A DNA stretch of 13,151 nucleotides from Flavobacterium sp. (GCA_030150335.1 JASLGC010000048.1:1-13151), one strand, 5' to 3'. Positions 7,266 to 13,151 are shown, counted from the stretch's first letter. The notes: generated by a model not told the origin, from the letters alone. Numbers and translations are program-made.

Positions 7266-7703
7266 TTATTTTTCTTCAAAAACATTTTTATCATTTATCA
7301 ACTGATTAATAACATCAGTTACTTCAATGAAATTTCGAATCTTCTCTTCAGAAATCTGTGATTTAATTTTTTCATTAAATCTTTTAACCTTGGCTCTTGA
7401 TAGTTCTCTTTTTTCAAGACCGAGTGGAGTAAGTTTAATTATAACACCACGTCCGTCATTAGGATTTTTCTCTTTAGTAATCAAACCCTTTTCTTCCATC
7501 TTTTTAAGAGTACGAGTTAAGCTCGTAGCTTCCATTCCCATATTAGGTCCTAATAGGGTAGAAGGAGTACCTTCTCTATCAATGCTTAATAAAGCAAACG
7601 CAAGTGCCATACTTGCATCGTATTTTGCTGCTTCCTCATTATACATTCGAGACACAGCTTGCCATGTTGCACGCAAAACGTAATCTATTGTTTTGTTCTT
7701 CAT
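7266..7703 (-). CDS. MarR-family transcriptional regulator, probable repressor of the fad operon
   Basis: This 145-residue protein has the length and layout of MarR dimers: an N-terminal helical dimerisation part (1-40), a winged helix-turn-helix at about 44-97 with recognition helix MGMEATSLTRTLKKMEEKGLI (55-75), and the wing motif NPNDGRGVIIKLTPLG (80-95) carrying the D-x-R signature of the family. A C-terminal dimerisation helix follows. It is the first gene of a minus-strand cluster with fadN, fadA and fadE. Just upstream is a perfect inverted repeat overlapping its predicted promoter. The inference is that it represses its own operon and is released by a ligand from fatty-acid metabolism such as an acyl-CoA. 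B. subtilis controls the equivalent operon with the TetR-type FadR, so a MarR here would be a different solution. Family call strong; ligand and targets are inferred. Confidence 0.9.
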   Translation of the reverse strand: MKNKTIDYVLRATWQAVSRMYNEEAAKYDASMALAFALLSIDREGTPSTLLGPNMGMEATSLTRTLKKMEEKGLITKEKNPNDGRGVIIKLTPLGLEKRELSRAKVKRFNEKIKSQISEEKIRNFIEVTDVINQLINDKNVFEEK

Positions 7704-7720
7704 ACTTTATTAGCTTAACT

Positions 7721-7728
7721 CAAATATA
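7721..7728 (-). promoter_or_regulatory. Promoter -7 box of the marR-fadNAE operon
   Basis: The minus strand reads TATATTTG (7728-7721), an exact TAnnTTTG match, 17 bp before the marR ATG. The region where a -33 element should lie (around 7747) falls within the palindrome at 7734-7757, so a bound repressor would cover the promoter. Confidence 0.6.
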
Positions 7729-7733
7729 AAAAA

Positions 7734-7757
7734 AAATAGTATGCGTGCATACTATTT
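7734..7757. promoter_or_regulatory. Perfect palindrome upstream of marR: predicted MarR operator, possible weak terminator of the ligase gene
   Basis: AAATAGTATGC (7734-7744) and GCATACTATTT (7747-7757) form a perfect 11-bp inverted repeat around a 2-bp centre. Its size and symmetry fit a MarR dimer site, and it lies 5 bp from the TATATTTG box of the marR operon. On the minus strand the repeat is followed by a T run (7733-7729), and it starts 36 bp after the acyl-CoA ligase stop codon, so the RNA could form a 10-bp, AT-rich hairpin resembling a weak intrinsic terminator. I found no second full copy in the window, including in front of the ligase gene. Confidence 0.65.
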
Positions 7758-7793
7758 CTTCTTTTTTTCTTTTTATTAATATAATTTTAACTT

Positions 7794-9569
7794 TTAGCCT
7801 CTATAAATCTGCTCGTATAAGTCTTTATACATTTCAAGTATGATACGACGACGCAGCTTAAGAGTAGGTGTTAAGTGCTCACTATCAATGCTCCACACCT
7901 CGGGTGTAAGCTCAAATTTCTTCACTTGTTCCCATTTACCAAACTTTTTATTGATGTGAACCACCTCTTCCATGATACGGTCAATCACCTTTTGATTTTT
8001 AACTAATTCCTCGTTAGTTGTTCCAATATCATATCTTTTTCTTCTTGCCCATTCACGCACAAATTCGAAATTAGGTTGAATAAAAGCGGCTGGCATTTTC
8101 TCACCTTCACCAATAACCATAATTTGTTCGATAAAACGCGATTGTTTCATTCTATTCTCAATCATTTGAGGCGCAACATACTTACCACCAGATGTTTTAA
8201 ACATTTCTTTCTTACGGTCAGTAATATGCAAGAAACCATCTTCATCTATACGTCCAATATCTTCAGTGTGGAAATAACCATCTTTTATAACTGAGTTAGT
8301 TTTTTCCTCATCTTTATAATATCCCAACATTACATTTGGCCCTTTACACAAGATTTCACCGTCTTCAGCAATTTTAACCTCTACGTTACTCAATGGGCGA
8401 CCAACAGTACCTGAGCGTAAGCCACCTTTTCGCTTGTCATTAACAGCAATAACAGGGGATGTTTCCGTAAGACCATATCCTTCCATTACAGGCAACCCTG
8501 CAGCGTTAAATACTTTTGATAGACGTGGTTGCAAAGCTGCACTACCACAAACTATAATCTTCATATTTCCACCTAAAGCCTCTTGCCATTTTTTGAAAAC
8601 TAATTTTCTTGCAAGCCCAAGTTGTACATTGTAAAAGAAACCTCTATTGTATGGTTTATATCTAAAACCTAAATCTAAAGCCCAGAAAAAGGCTCTCTTT
8701 TTAAACCCAGTTAATGCAGAACCCGTTGTAAATATCTTGTCATAAACTTTTTCAAGCAAACGAGGAACTACTGTCATTACGTTAGGTTTAACCTCTTTCA
8801 TATTTTCCCCCATTTTTTCAATGGATTCAGCAAAGTAAATAGCAACACCACTATATTGATATAGATAGGTTATCATTCTTTCGAATACGTGACAAATAGG
8901 TAAGAAGCTCAATCCTCTATATTTTTCATCTCTTGTAAATGGTACACGATCCCAACTACCTGTTACGTTTGCCAACAAGTTAGTGTGAGACAACATAACA
9001 CCTTTAGGTCTCCCTGTTGTACCAGAAGTATAAATTAGAGTAGCTAAGTGATCACCTGTGATGCTGTCTTTAATTCGCTCTACATCAGCTTGATTACTAT
9101 CATCAATTCCCATTTCGAATAGCTCATCATAGTTTTTACAACCCTCTATCTTATCGAAAGAAAAAACGTCTTTTAGCAACGGTAATTCAGCTTTTACAGA
9201 TACCAGCTTGTCATAGATCTCTTGATCAGAGACAATACAATATGAAGCCTCAGAGTGACTTAAAATGAACTGATAATCTTCAGCTGCGATAGTAGGGTAT
9301 ATAGGAACGTTTTGTGCTCCAATTTGCAATATTCCAATGTCAAGTAAATGCCATTTAGTTTGATTAGTACTTGAAATGACAGCTATTTTATCATTCTCTT
9401 TAATTCCTAAGCGAAGCAAAGCTCTTGAAAGCACATTCGCTTTATTTATATACTCCTGAGAAGAAGTCTTCTCCCATTTCCCATTTACTTTTGTTACCAA
9501 AGCGTCCTCTAAAGGGAATTGCTCCTTTTGGAGATAAGGAATATCAAAAAGTCTTGTAGGATTCATCAT
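7794..9569 (-). CDS. fadD: Long-chain fatty acid--CoA ligase (AMP-forming)
   Basis: This ANL-superfamily adenylating enzyme, 591 residues from the ATG at 9569, activates long-chain fatty acids to acyl-CoA with ATP, supplying the adjacent beta-oxidation genes. Visible motifs (ATG numbering): P-loop YTSGTTGRPKG at 180-190, YGLTETSP at 365-372, the hinge/linker DRKKEMFKTSGGKYVAP at 451-467, and LTPTLKLRRR at 566-575, whose K571 aligns with the lysine used in adenylation. Length and the C-terminal LTPTLK form resemble the FAA1/LACS-like bacterial ligases. The frame extends eight codons upstream to a TTG at 9593, but that TTG lies inside a promoter-like TATACTTTG. The ATG at 9569, or the adjacent one at 9566 giving MNPTRLFDIPY, is the better start. 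No membrane helix is evident; membrane association is likely peripheral. The gene lies 90 bp upstream of marR on the same strand and divergent from the LtaS-like gene. Confidence 0.9.
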   Translation of the reverse strand: MMNPTRLFDIPYLQKEQFPLEDALVTKVNGKWEKTSSQEYINKANVLSRALLRLGIKENDKIAVISSTNQTKWHLLDIGILQIGAQNVPIYPTIAAEDYQFILSHSEASYCIVSDQEIYDKLVSVKAELPLLKDVFSFDKIEGCKNYDELFEMGIDDSNQADVERIKDSITGDHLATLIYTSGTTGRPKGVMLSHTNLLANVTGSWDRVPFTRDEKYRGLSFLPICHVFERMITYLYQYSGVAIYFAESIEKMGENMKEVKPNVMTVVPRLLEKVYDKIFTTGSALTGFKKRAFFWALDLGFRYKPYNRGFFYNVQLGLARKLVFKKWQEALGGNMKIIVCGSAALQPRLSKVFNAAGLPVMEGYGLTETSPVIAVNDKRKGGLRSGTVGRPLSNVEVKIAEDGEILCKGPNVMLGYYKDEEKTNSVIKDGYFHTEDIGRIDEDGFLHITDRKKEMFKTSGGKYVAPQMIENRMKQSRFIEQIMVIGEGEKMPAAFIQPNFEFVREWARRKRYDIGTTNEELVKNQKVIDRIMEEVVHINKKFGKWEQVKKFELTPEVWSIDSEHLTPTLKLRRRIILEMYKDLYEQIYRG

Positions 9570-9657
9570 GTTTACATTAATTAGCTTACGCAAAGTATAA
9601 AAAAAAAACTATATAAACTATACTGCTCTAAAAAAGATAATAATCTAAAGTTTTAAT

Positions 9658-9665
9658 TAAATTTG
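9658..9665 (+). promoter_or_regulatory. Candidate -7 box of the LtaS/MdoB-like gene
   Basis: TAAATTTG matches TAnnTTTG exactly, 36 bp before the ATG at 9702, predicting a leader of roughly 30 nt. No convincing -33 TTG is visible at the usual spacing. The region is AT-rich, so chance matches are possible. Confidence 0.4.
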
Positions 9666-9701
9666 TTGTTTTACAAAAATACTTCTTAATTCAATTATTA
9701 T

Positions 9702-11624
9702 ATGTTATCTAATCGATTCAGATTAAATGAAATGTTAGTTATGGGCTATAGATTGTTATTAGCTTTTTTCTTTTATTTCATCGCACGAACATTATTTTAT
9801 GTTTACAATACAGACTTACTAAATGTAGATTCATTTGGTCAATTTTTAACTTTAGCTTATCACGGTTTAACGTTTGATAGAATGGCTATTTTTTACGTGA
9901 ATAGCTTATTCATTCTTATGTCTATTTTACCCTTGTTTATCAACACAAAAAAGGGGTATCAAAAAGCAGTTTTCTATGCTTATATCATTCCAAATTTAAT
10001 TGCCTATTCAACTAACTTCATAGATTTAATCTACTATAGATTTATTTATGCAAGAACAACAATTGCAGTATTTGACAGTTTAGAACACGAAACTAACAAA
10101 GGGAAATTATTCTTTAATTTCCTTCTTAATTATTGGCATGCATTTGCATTGTGCATCTTACTTTGTGCAGCATGGGTTTACCTGTATGGAAAGGTAAAGT
10201 TTAACGAGCCAATAAAAGTAGAAACAAAGAAGCCTTATTGGATATCAACTGCAATCATTACGGTAGTTGTAGCTGTTGGATTTGTTGCTGGAGTACGTGG
10301 AGATTTAAAGAAAACAACGCGCCCGTTGAACATTATTGATGCTAACAGAGAAGTAACAAAACCAGAACATGCCGACATAGTGTTAAATACACCTTTTGCA
10401 ATTCTTAGAACCATCGGTAAGACAAGCTTTAAAAAAGTTGATTACATGGATGAATCAACACTTTTAAAAAATATTAGTGCTACGAAGCAGTATAATACCA
10501 ATGAAGCATCTACGCCTAATATCGTATTGTTTATTACAGAAAGCTACGCAAGAGAATACATTGGGGCATTTAATGAAGATATGAATATCCCTAACTTTAA
10601 GAGTTATACACCATTTATAGATTCCCTTTCTAAACACAGTTTAATATTCCCTAATGCCTTTGCAAATGGATATAAATCTATTCATGGAGTTTCTTCTGTT
10701 GTAGCTGGTATTCCTTCTTTTAAAGATGCTTTTACATCATCGCCATTTCCTAAGCAAAAGATAGAATCATTAGTTTCTACTTTAAAATCAAAAGGATATG
10801 ACACATCGTTTTTTCATGGAGCGCCAAATGGATCAATGGGATTCTTAGGGTTTGGTAATATTTTAGGCTACGATCATTACTACGGAAAAACAGAATATAA
10901 CAACGATGATGACTTTGATGGAACTTGGGGTATCTGGGACGAACCATTCTTTCAATATATGAGAAAGACCTTAAATGACAAGAAAGGACCATTCTTTGCA
11001 ACATTGTTTACTGTTTCATCACATGAACCGTTTAATATTCCAAAAGAATATGAAGGAAAATTCCCAAAAGGAAATCAACAAATACATAAAACAGTTGGTT
11101 ACACTGATTACGCTTTCAAGCGTTTCTTTGAAGAAAGCCGTAAAGAACCATGGTTTGAAAATACAATATTCATTATCACAGCTGATCATACAAATCAAGT
11201 TGACTACGATGAATACAGAAAGCTTGTGAATAGGAATGCAGTTCCAATTTTATTTTATACCCCAAATGAAAGATTGAAAGGTGTAGATAAGCGATTAGCA
11301 CAGCAGATAGATATCTACCCAACCGTTCTTGATTTAATTGGTTACGATAAGCCTTTTAGAAGTTGGGGGCGTAGTTTGATAAATGATACAATTACTAAAC
11401 CATTTGTTATCAACTATGGAGCAAACGAATATACTTACCAAGAAGGCAATTATATTTGCAGATTTAACGGTAGGGAAGTAACTGGATTTTACGATATCAA
11501 AGACAAAGGTTTGGAGAACAACCTTATCAAGCAGAAAAATAAAGAAATGGAAGCTATCGAATTAAAATGTAAAGCATTTATTCAAGACTATTTTGAAAGA
11601 ATAATTGACAAAAAATTAGACTAA
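9702..11624 (+). CDS. LtaS/MdoB-type membrane sulfatase-like transferase (putative phosphoglycerol or phosphoethanolamine transferase)
   Basis: This 640-residue inner-membrane protein has five predicted N-terminal helices (about 14-34, 61-80, 89-112, 140-163 and 180-198) and a large periplasmic alkaline-phosphatase-superfamily domain from about 270 to 560. Metal and catalytic residues can be placed by analogy with LtaS: E280 in LFITESYARE, the nucleophile S326 in ANGYKSIHG, D495-H496 in ITADHT, and H441 in SSHEPF. The nucleophile is serine in the KS context common to Gram-negative members, rather than the threonine of S. aureus LtaS. Such enzymes move phosphoglycerol or phosphoethanolamine from phospholipids onto periplasmic glycans or glycolipids. 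Flavobacteria have no lipoteichoic acid, so the acceptor here is unknown. The gene stands alone: it has its own -7-like box, is followed by a terminator 19 bp after the stop, and is divergent from the acyl-CoA ligase. Family call firm, substrate open. Confidence 0.9.
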   Translation: MLSNRFRLNEMLVMGYRLLLAFFFYFIARTLFYVYNTDLLNVDSFGQFLTLAYHGLTFDRMAIFYVNSLFILMSILPLFINTKKGYQKAVFYAYIIPNLIAYSTNFIDLIYYRFIYARTTIAVFDSLEHETNKGKLFFNFLLNYWHAFALCILLCAAWVYLYGKVKFNEPIKVETKKPYWISTAIITVVVAVGFVAGVRGDLKKTTRPLNIIDANREVTKPEHADIVLNTPFAILRTIGKTSFKKVDYMDESTLLKNISATKQYNTNEASTPNIVLFITESYAREYIGAFNEDMNIPNFKSYTPFIDSLSKHSLIFPNAFANGYKSIHGVSSVVAGIPSFKDAFTSSPFPKQKIESLVSTLKSKGYDTSFFHGAPNGSMGFLGFGNILGYDHYYGKTEYNNDDDFDGTWGIWDEPFFQYMRKTLNDKKGPFFATLFTVSSHEPFNIPKEYEGKFPKGNQQIHKTVGYTDYAFKRFFEESRKEPWFENTIFIITADHTNQVDYDEYRKLVNRNAVPILFYTPNERLKGVDKRLAQQIDIYPTVLDLIGYDKPFRSWGRSLINDTITKPFVINYGANEYTYQEGNYICRFNGREVTGFYDIKDKGLENNLIKQKNKEMEAIELKCKAFIQDYFERIIDKKLD

Positions 11625-11642
11625 AAAACGCAAAAAATAAGT

Positions 11643-11674
11643 AAAAGACCTTGAATCTATTCAAGGGCTTTTTT
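11643..11674 (+). terminator. Terminator of the LtaS/MdoB-like gene
   Basis: CCTTGAA (11649-11655) pairs with TTCAAGG (11660-11666) over a short loop. The stem is extended by AAAAG/CTTTT with one mismatch, and a T6 run (11669-11674) follows. It begins 19 bp after the stop codon. Confidence 0.8.
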
Positions 11675-12258
11675 ATTTGAAATCAAGTACAAACTACGGA
11701 AATCATAGTTCATCACAATATTCTAAATAATAATCAGCCTCCTATAAACTTCGCTATTTGATACTCAAAAGAACATATAATATTATCAGAAGTTTAGAAA
11801 GCATATTTTAGCGAAATTGCAATGCCAAAAGGTTACAAGTGGTTATTTTGATAGCAAATAATATATAATTTTCATTTTTTTAGCATTATACACTTACAAC
11901 TTACTGTATTTCAATTAAACACTCTATTTAAAACGACAATTTCTCGTATTTAAATCATAAATCAGTCGTATTTACCTTACCCGGAAGTCTTTTATGCTAA
12001 CTAAATATGACTAAATCCCTTATGAGATTGATAGCACAAGCTAATTACTTCTAATAGAAGGCAACTTATAATCATCCATTATAGCATAGTAACCTTAGAT
12101 ATTCCTTTTAAATAATTGCATTGTTCTATTTTAAGCTCTTTATATTAAAATGGATATTAAAGACCATTTATTACCCTCATGTGAAATATGTAATCCCTAC
12201 AGTTTGTTTTCTTGTTGATCTCAAATTAAAACGCCTTTCCTTACAAGTTAATTCACAT
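11675..12258. other. Gene-free AT-rich region between convergent genes
   Basis: I see no ORF with a coding signature on either strand, no tRNA-like fold and no transposase remnant. The longest suggestive item is a ten-codon minus-strand ORF (11875-11843, MKIIYYLLSK) with no support. The region does contain phased direct repeats at 11925-11974. Convergent genes normally need only a short terminator gap, so nearly 600 bp without a gene is notable. A decayed gene or an unannotated RNA is possible, but neither can be shown from this sequence alone. Confidence 0.5.
11925..11974. repeat. Phased direct repeats with 22-bp period
   Basis: TCGTATTTA occurs at 11944-11952 and again at 11966-11974, with exactly 13 bp between copies. 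The shared core TATTTA also occurs at 11925-11930, keeping the 22-bp period, about two helical turns. Two 9-bp direct repeats about 12-13 bp apart is the geometry known for LytTR-family DNA-binding sites; whether such a regulator binds here is inference. On the minus strand the repeats precede the ten-codon ORF at 11875-11843, so any promoter they control would fire into the gene-free region. Confidence 0.45.
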
Positions 12259-12303
12259 AACACGAAAGGGGCTTTGAAATAGATTCAAAGCCCCTTTCGT
12301 GTT
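12259..12303 (-). terminator. Long perfect hairpin downstream of the DUF2007 gene
   Basis: A perfect 20-bp stem (12259-12278 with 12284-12303, 5-nt loop) has core AAAGGGGCTTTGAA/TTCAAAGCCCCTTT. It starts 15 bp after the DUF2007 stop codon, so it most likely ends that transcript. Neither strand shows the usual T run after the stem, which is odd for an intrinsic terminator of this strength. Confidence 0.65.
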
Positions 12304-12318
12304 GTTTAGAATAATTAG

Positions 12319-12537
12319 TTACTCCTTAATATCATTTTCGTCTAAAAGCTCCTTAGCTTTTACCAAATCTTCTTCTTCTACAAATACATGAACAGCTTTA
12401 TCAGCAGATCCAAATCCTGCTGTAATAGCCGAATCAATATCATCTCTTATGATATATTTAATATTATTACCTTCAAGAATATCTCTTACTGCAAGAACCA
12501 TTATTTCACTTCCTGCAAATAGTTTTTTATGACTCAT
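12319..12537 (-). CDS. DUF2007-domain small protein (putative signal-transducing protein)
   Basis: This 72-residue soluble protein reads LFAGSEIMVLAVRDILEGNNIKYIIRDDIDSAITAGFGSADKAVHVFVEEEDLVKAKELLDEN. That is the pattern of DUF2007: an N-terminal strand, the helix E-x-x-x-L-A-V-R-D-I-L-E, a central variable loop (about 33-47), the strand AVHVFVEEED and the final helix with A-x-E-L-L. The domain has a small ferredoxin-like alpha/beta fold and is often annotated as a putative signal-transducing protein, but no activity is established. It fills almost the whole protein and has no membrane segment, so it probably works by binding a ligand or partner. The ATG at 12537 is the only sensible start. 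It is monocistronic: a strong hairpin follows and no same-strand neighbour is close. No clear -7 box is visible upstream. Confidence 0.82.
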   Translation of the reverse strand: MSHKKLFAGSEIMVLAVRDILEGNNIKYIIRDDIDSAITAGFGSADKAVHVFVEEEDLVKAKELLDENDIKE

Positions 12538-12622
12538 AATGTATGGTTTTATAACTCTAAGTTAAGGTTTTTATTTAATTTGTAAAAACAAAGAGCTATT
12601 AAATTACGATGGTAATAGAGAA

Positions 12623-12671
12623 GATAGGCTCAAGCTATTCGTTCAGAAGCCTGTCCTTTACCAAGCTATTC
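12623..12671. repeat. Hairpin plus 10-bp direct repeat in the DUF2007 upstream region
   Basis: GATAGGCT (12623-12630) can pair with AGCCTGTC (12648-12655) with one G-U pair and a 17-nt loop. CAAGCTATTC occurs at 12631-12640 and again at 12662-12671. The gap 12538-12799 holds no other gene-like feature that I can see. Function is unknown; this could be a small RNA or just a chance structure. Confidence 0.3.
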
Positions 12672-12799
12672 TATTTTGTACAATTTTATAATCTTAGATA
12701 ATTATTTTACTTAAAATTTTGCTTAATCCAATAACAATCAATATCTTAATAAAAGATTTTTTATTTAAAATAGAATTATAGTTAAAAACACTATGCGTT

Positions 12800-12991
12800 A
12801 TGACAATAGAAGAAACAAAAGCGTATGGTCAGTTGGGAGAAATCTCACAGCTGATAGTTAGTAAGAGCGCCTCGAAAAAGAAAATTAAAGAGGCAGTAAC
12901 TATAGTGAAAACTATAGGAGTAGAAAAATGGGAACGAATAACGAATCTGCCCATCATGTGGCATAATATTGTAAAAGAGCTGGCTATATAA
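12800..12991 (+). CDS. Small orphan protein of unknown function (63 residues)
   Basis: The ORF starts at ATG 12800 and encodes MTIEETKAYGQLGEISQLIVSKSASKK and so on to HNIVKELAI. Composition is that of a real soluble helical protein (Lys/Glu/Ile-rich, one Cys-free domain, a basic SKSASKKKIKEA patch at about 21-32, and a Trp-containing GVEKWERITNLPIMWHN segment at 39-55). Its stop codon sits inside the loop of a well-formed terminator hairpin, which strongly suggests that the transcript ends here and so supports a real gene. The opposite-strand frame (13053-12829) covers both flanking terminators and reads as a Phe/Ile-rich shadow. I do not recognise the family. An ATG seven bases upstream, at 12793, opens another frame that closes after 22 codons. 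No promoter box was found. Existence is likely; function is unknown. Confidence 0.6.
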   Translation: MTIEETKAYGQLGEISQLIVSKSASKKKIKEAVTIVKTIGVEKWERITNLPIMWHNIVKELAI

Positions 12992-13009
12992 TAGTTAGCT
13001 CTTTTTTTA
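12973..13009 (+). terminator. Terminator overlapping the stop codon of the 63-residue ORF
   Basis: A 15-bp stem (12973-12987 with 12991-13005, two G-U pairs, 3-nt loop) is followed by T residues to 13008. AAAAGAGCT pairs with AGCTCTTTT at the base. The stop TAA (12989-12991) lies in the loop. Confidence 0.8.
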
Positions 13010-13012
13010 AAT

Positions 13013-13045
13013 AAAAAAATCGGAGCTACCCTAAGGCAACTCCGA
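13013..13045 (-). terminator. Terminator of the right-edge minus-strand gene
   Basis: TCGGAG (13020-13025) pairs with CTCCGA (13040-13045). On the minus strand the stem is followed by a T7 run (13019-13013). It lies about 37 bp after the stop codon of the partial gene at 13082. Confidence 0.75.
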
Positions 13046-13081
13046 TCAATCAAATTATAACTAACTATTCTTTTTTAATGC

Positions 13082-13151
13082 TTAAACCTCTTGGTTTCTG
13101 AATACTAACTCATCGTTAAAAGCATCTAATAAAATCATACTATCTGCTTTT
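13082..13151 (-). CDS. C-terminal end of an unidentified protein (partial)
   Basis: The minus-strand frame enters from the right edge and reads KADSMILLDAFNDELVFRNQEV before TAA at 13084-13082. It is supported as coding by an intrinsic terminator on the same strand about 37 bp downstream and by a normal amino-acid composition. Only 22 residues are visible, so I cannot assign a family; the upstream bulk of the gene lies outside the window. Other frames across the same stretch are closed or have no terminator. Confidence 0.6.
   Translation of the reverse strand, partial: KADSMILLDAFNDELVFRNQEV

Noticed and set aside
9591..9599. TATACTTTG as the ligase promoter box
   Set aside because: The spacing inside the box is one base too long for TAnnTTTG, so it is mentioned only as an argument against the TTG start.
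11750..11815. TTCGCTA and TAGCGAA as a possible inverted repeat of a mobile element
   Set aside because: Only 7 bp, 52 bp apart, with no target duplication and no transposase; expected by chance in this DNA.
11843..11875. Ten-codon minus-strand ORF (MKIIYYLLSK) downstream of the phased repeats
   Set aside because: Too short to support, no homology I recognise and no continuation in any frame; a gene remnant cannot be shown.
12829..13053. Minus-strand frame of 74 codons opposite the 63-residue ORF
   Set aside because: It spans both flanking terminators, has a Phe/Ile/Cys-rich composition typical of an antisense shadow, and would have to be read through the terminator of the right-edge gene.
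12990..13069. AATAGTTAG / CTAACTATT inverted pair spanning the two right-edge terminators
   Set aside because: Nine AT-rich bases at a distance of about 60 bp; better explained by the two separate terminators.

Overview
The window looks like chromosome of a Flavobacteriaceae bacterium (Flavobacterium/Myroides-like; genus not resolved). The evidence is the low-GC DNA, promoter-like boxes of the Bacteroidetes type TAnnTTTG, the absence of conspicuous Shine-Dalgarno sequences, and protein sequences (acyl-CoA dehydrogenase, FadN-type multienzyme, MarR, acyl-CoA ligase) that read as typical flavobacterial versions. I see no phage genes, IS element, CRISPR array, tRNA or rRNA gene.

Layout. 1-143 (-) is the 5' end of an exported, probably OmpA-like outer-membrane protein gene, with a promoter-like box and a stem-loop in its leader. 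308-742 (+) encodes a Nudix hydrolase and 754-1035 (-) a DUF3817 membrane protein. The two converge and share one hairpin that covers both stop codons. 1145-1513 (-) is a small flavobacterial protein of unknown function with a GTG start.

The core is a fatty-acid degradation cluster on the minus strand. It reads, in the direction of transcription: long-chain acyl-CoA ligase (fadD-like, 9569-7794), a MarR-family regulator (7703-7266), a FadN-type 3-hydroxyacyl-CoA dehydrogenase/enoyl-CoA hydratase (7214-4809), a thiolase (fadA, 4779-3598) and an acyl-CoA dehydrogenase (fadE, 3570-1777), then a terminator at 1734-1695. Together they provide fatty-acid activation and the catalytic steps of the beta-oxidation spiral. 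No electron-transfer flavoprotein genes lie in the window. A perfect 11-bp inverted repeat upstream of marR, 5 bp from a TATATTTG box, is the predicted MarR operator. Read as RNA it could also be a weak terminator for the ligase gene.

Divergent from the ligase gene is a five-TM LtaS/MdoB-type alkaline-phosphatase-superfamily protein (9702-11624, +) with its own terminator. A gene-free stretch of about 690 bp follows (11625-12318). It holds phased 22-bp-period direct repeats and a very strong hairpin. The right end has a DUF2007 protein (12319-12537, -), an orphan 63-residue ORF whose stop codon lies in a terminator hairpin (12800-12991, +), and the last 22 codons of an unidentified minus-strand gene (13082-13151) with its own terminator.

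Most of the window is ordinary housekeeping metabolism. I did not find a convincing undescribed multi-gene system. The observations most worth following are the operator/terminator palindrome, the repeat-bearing gene-free region, and the small orphan genes.
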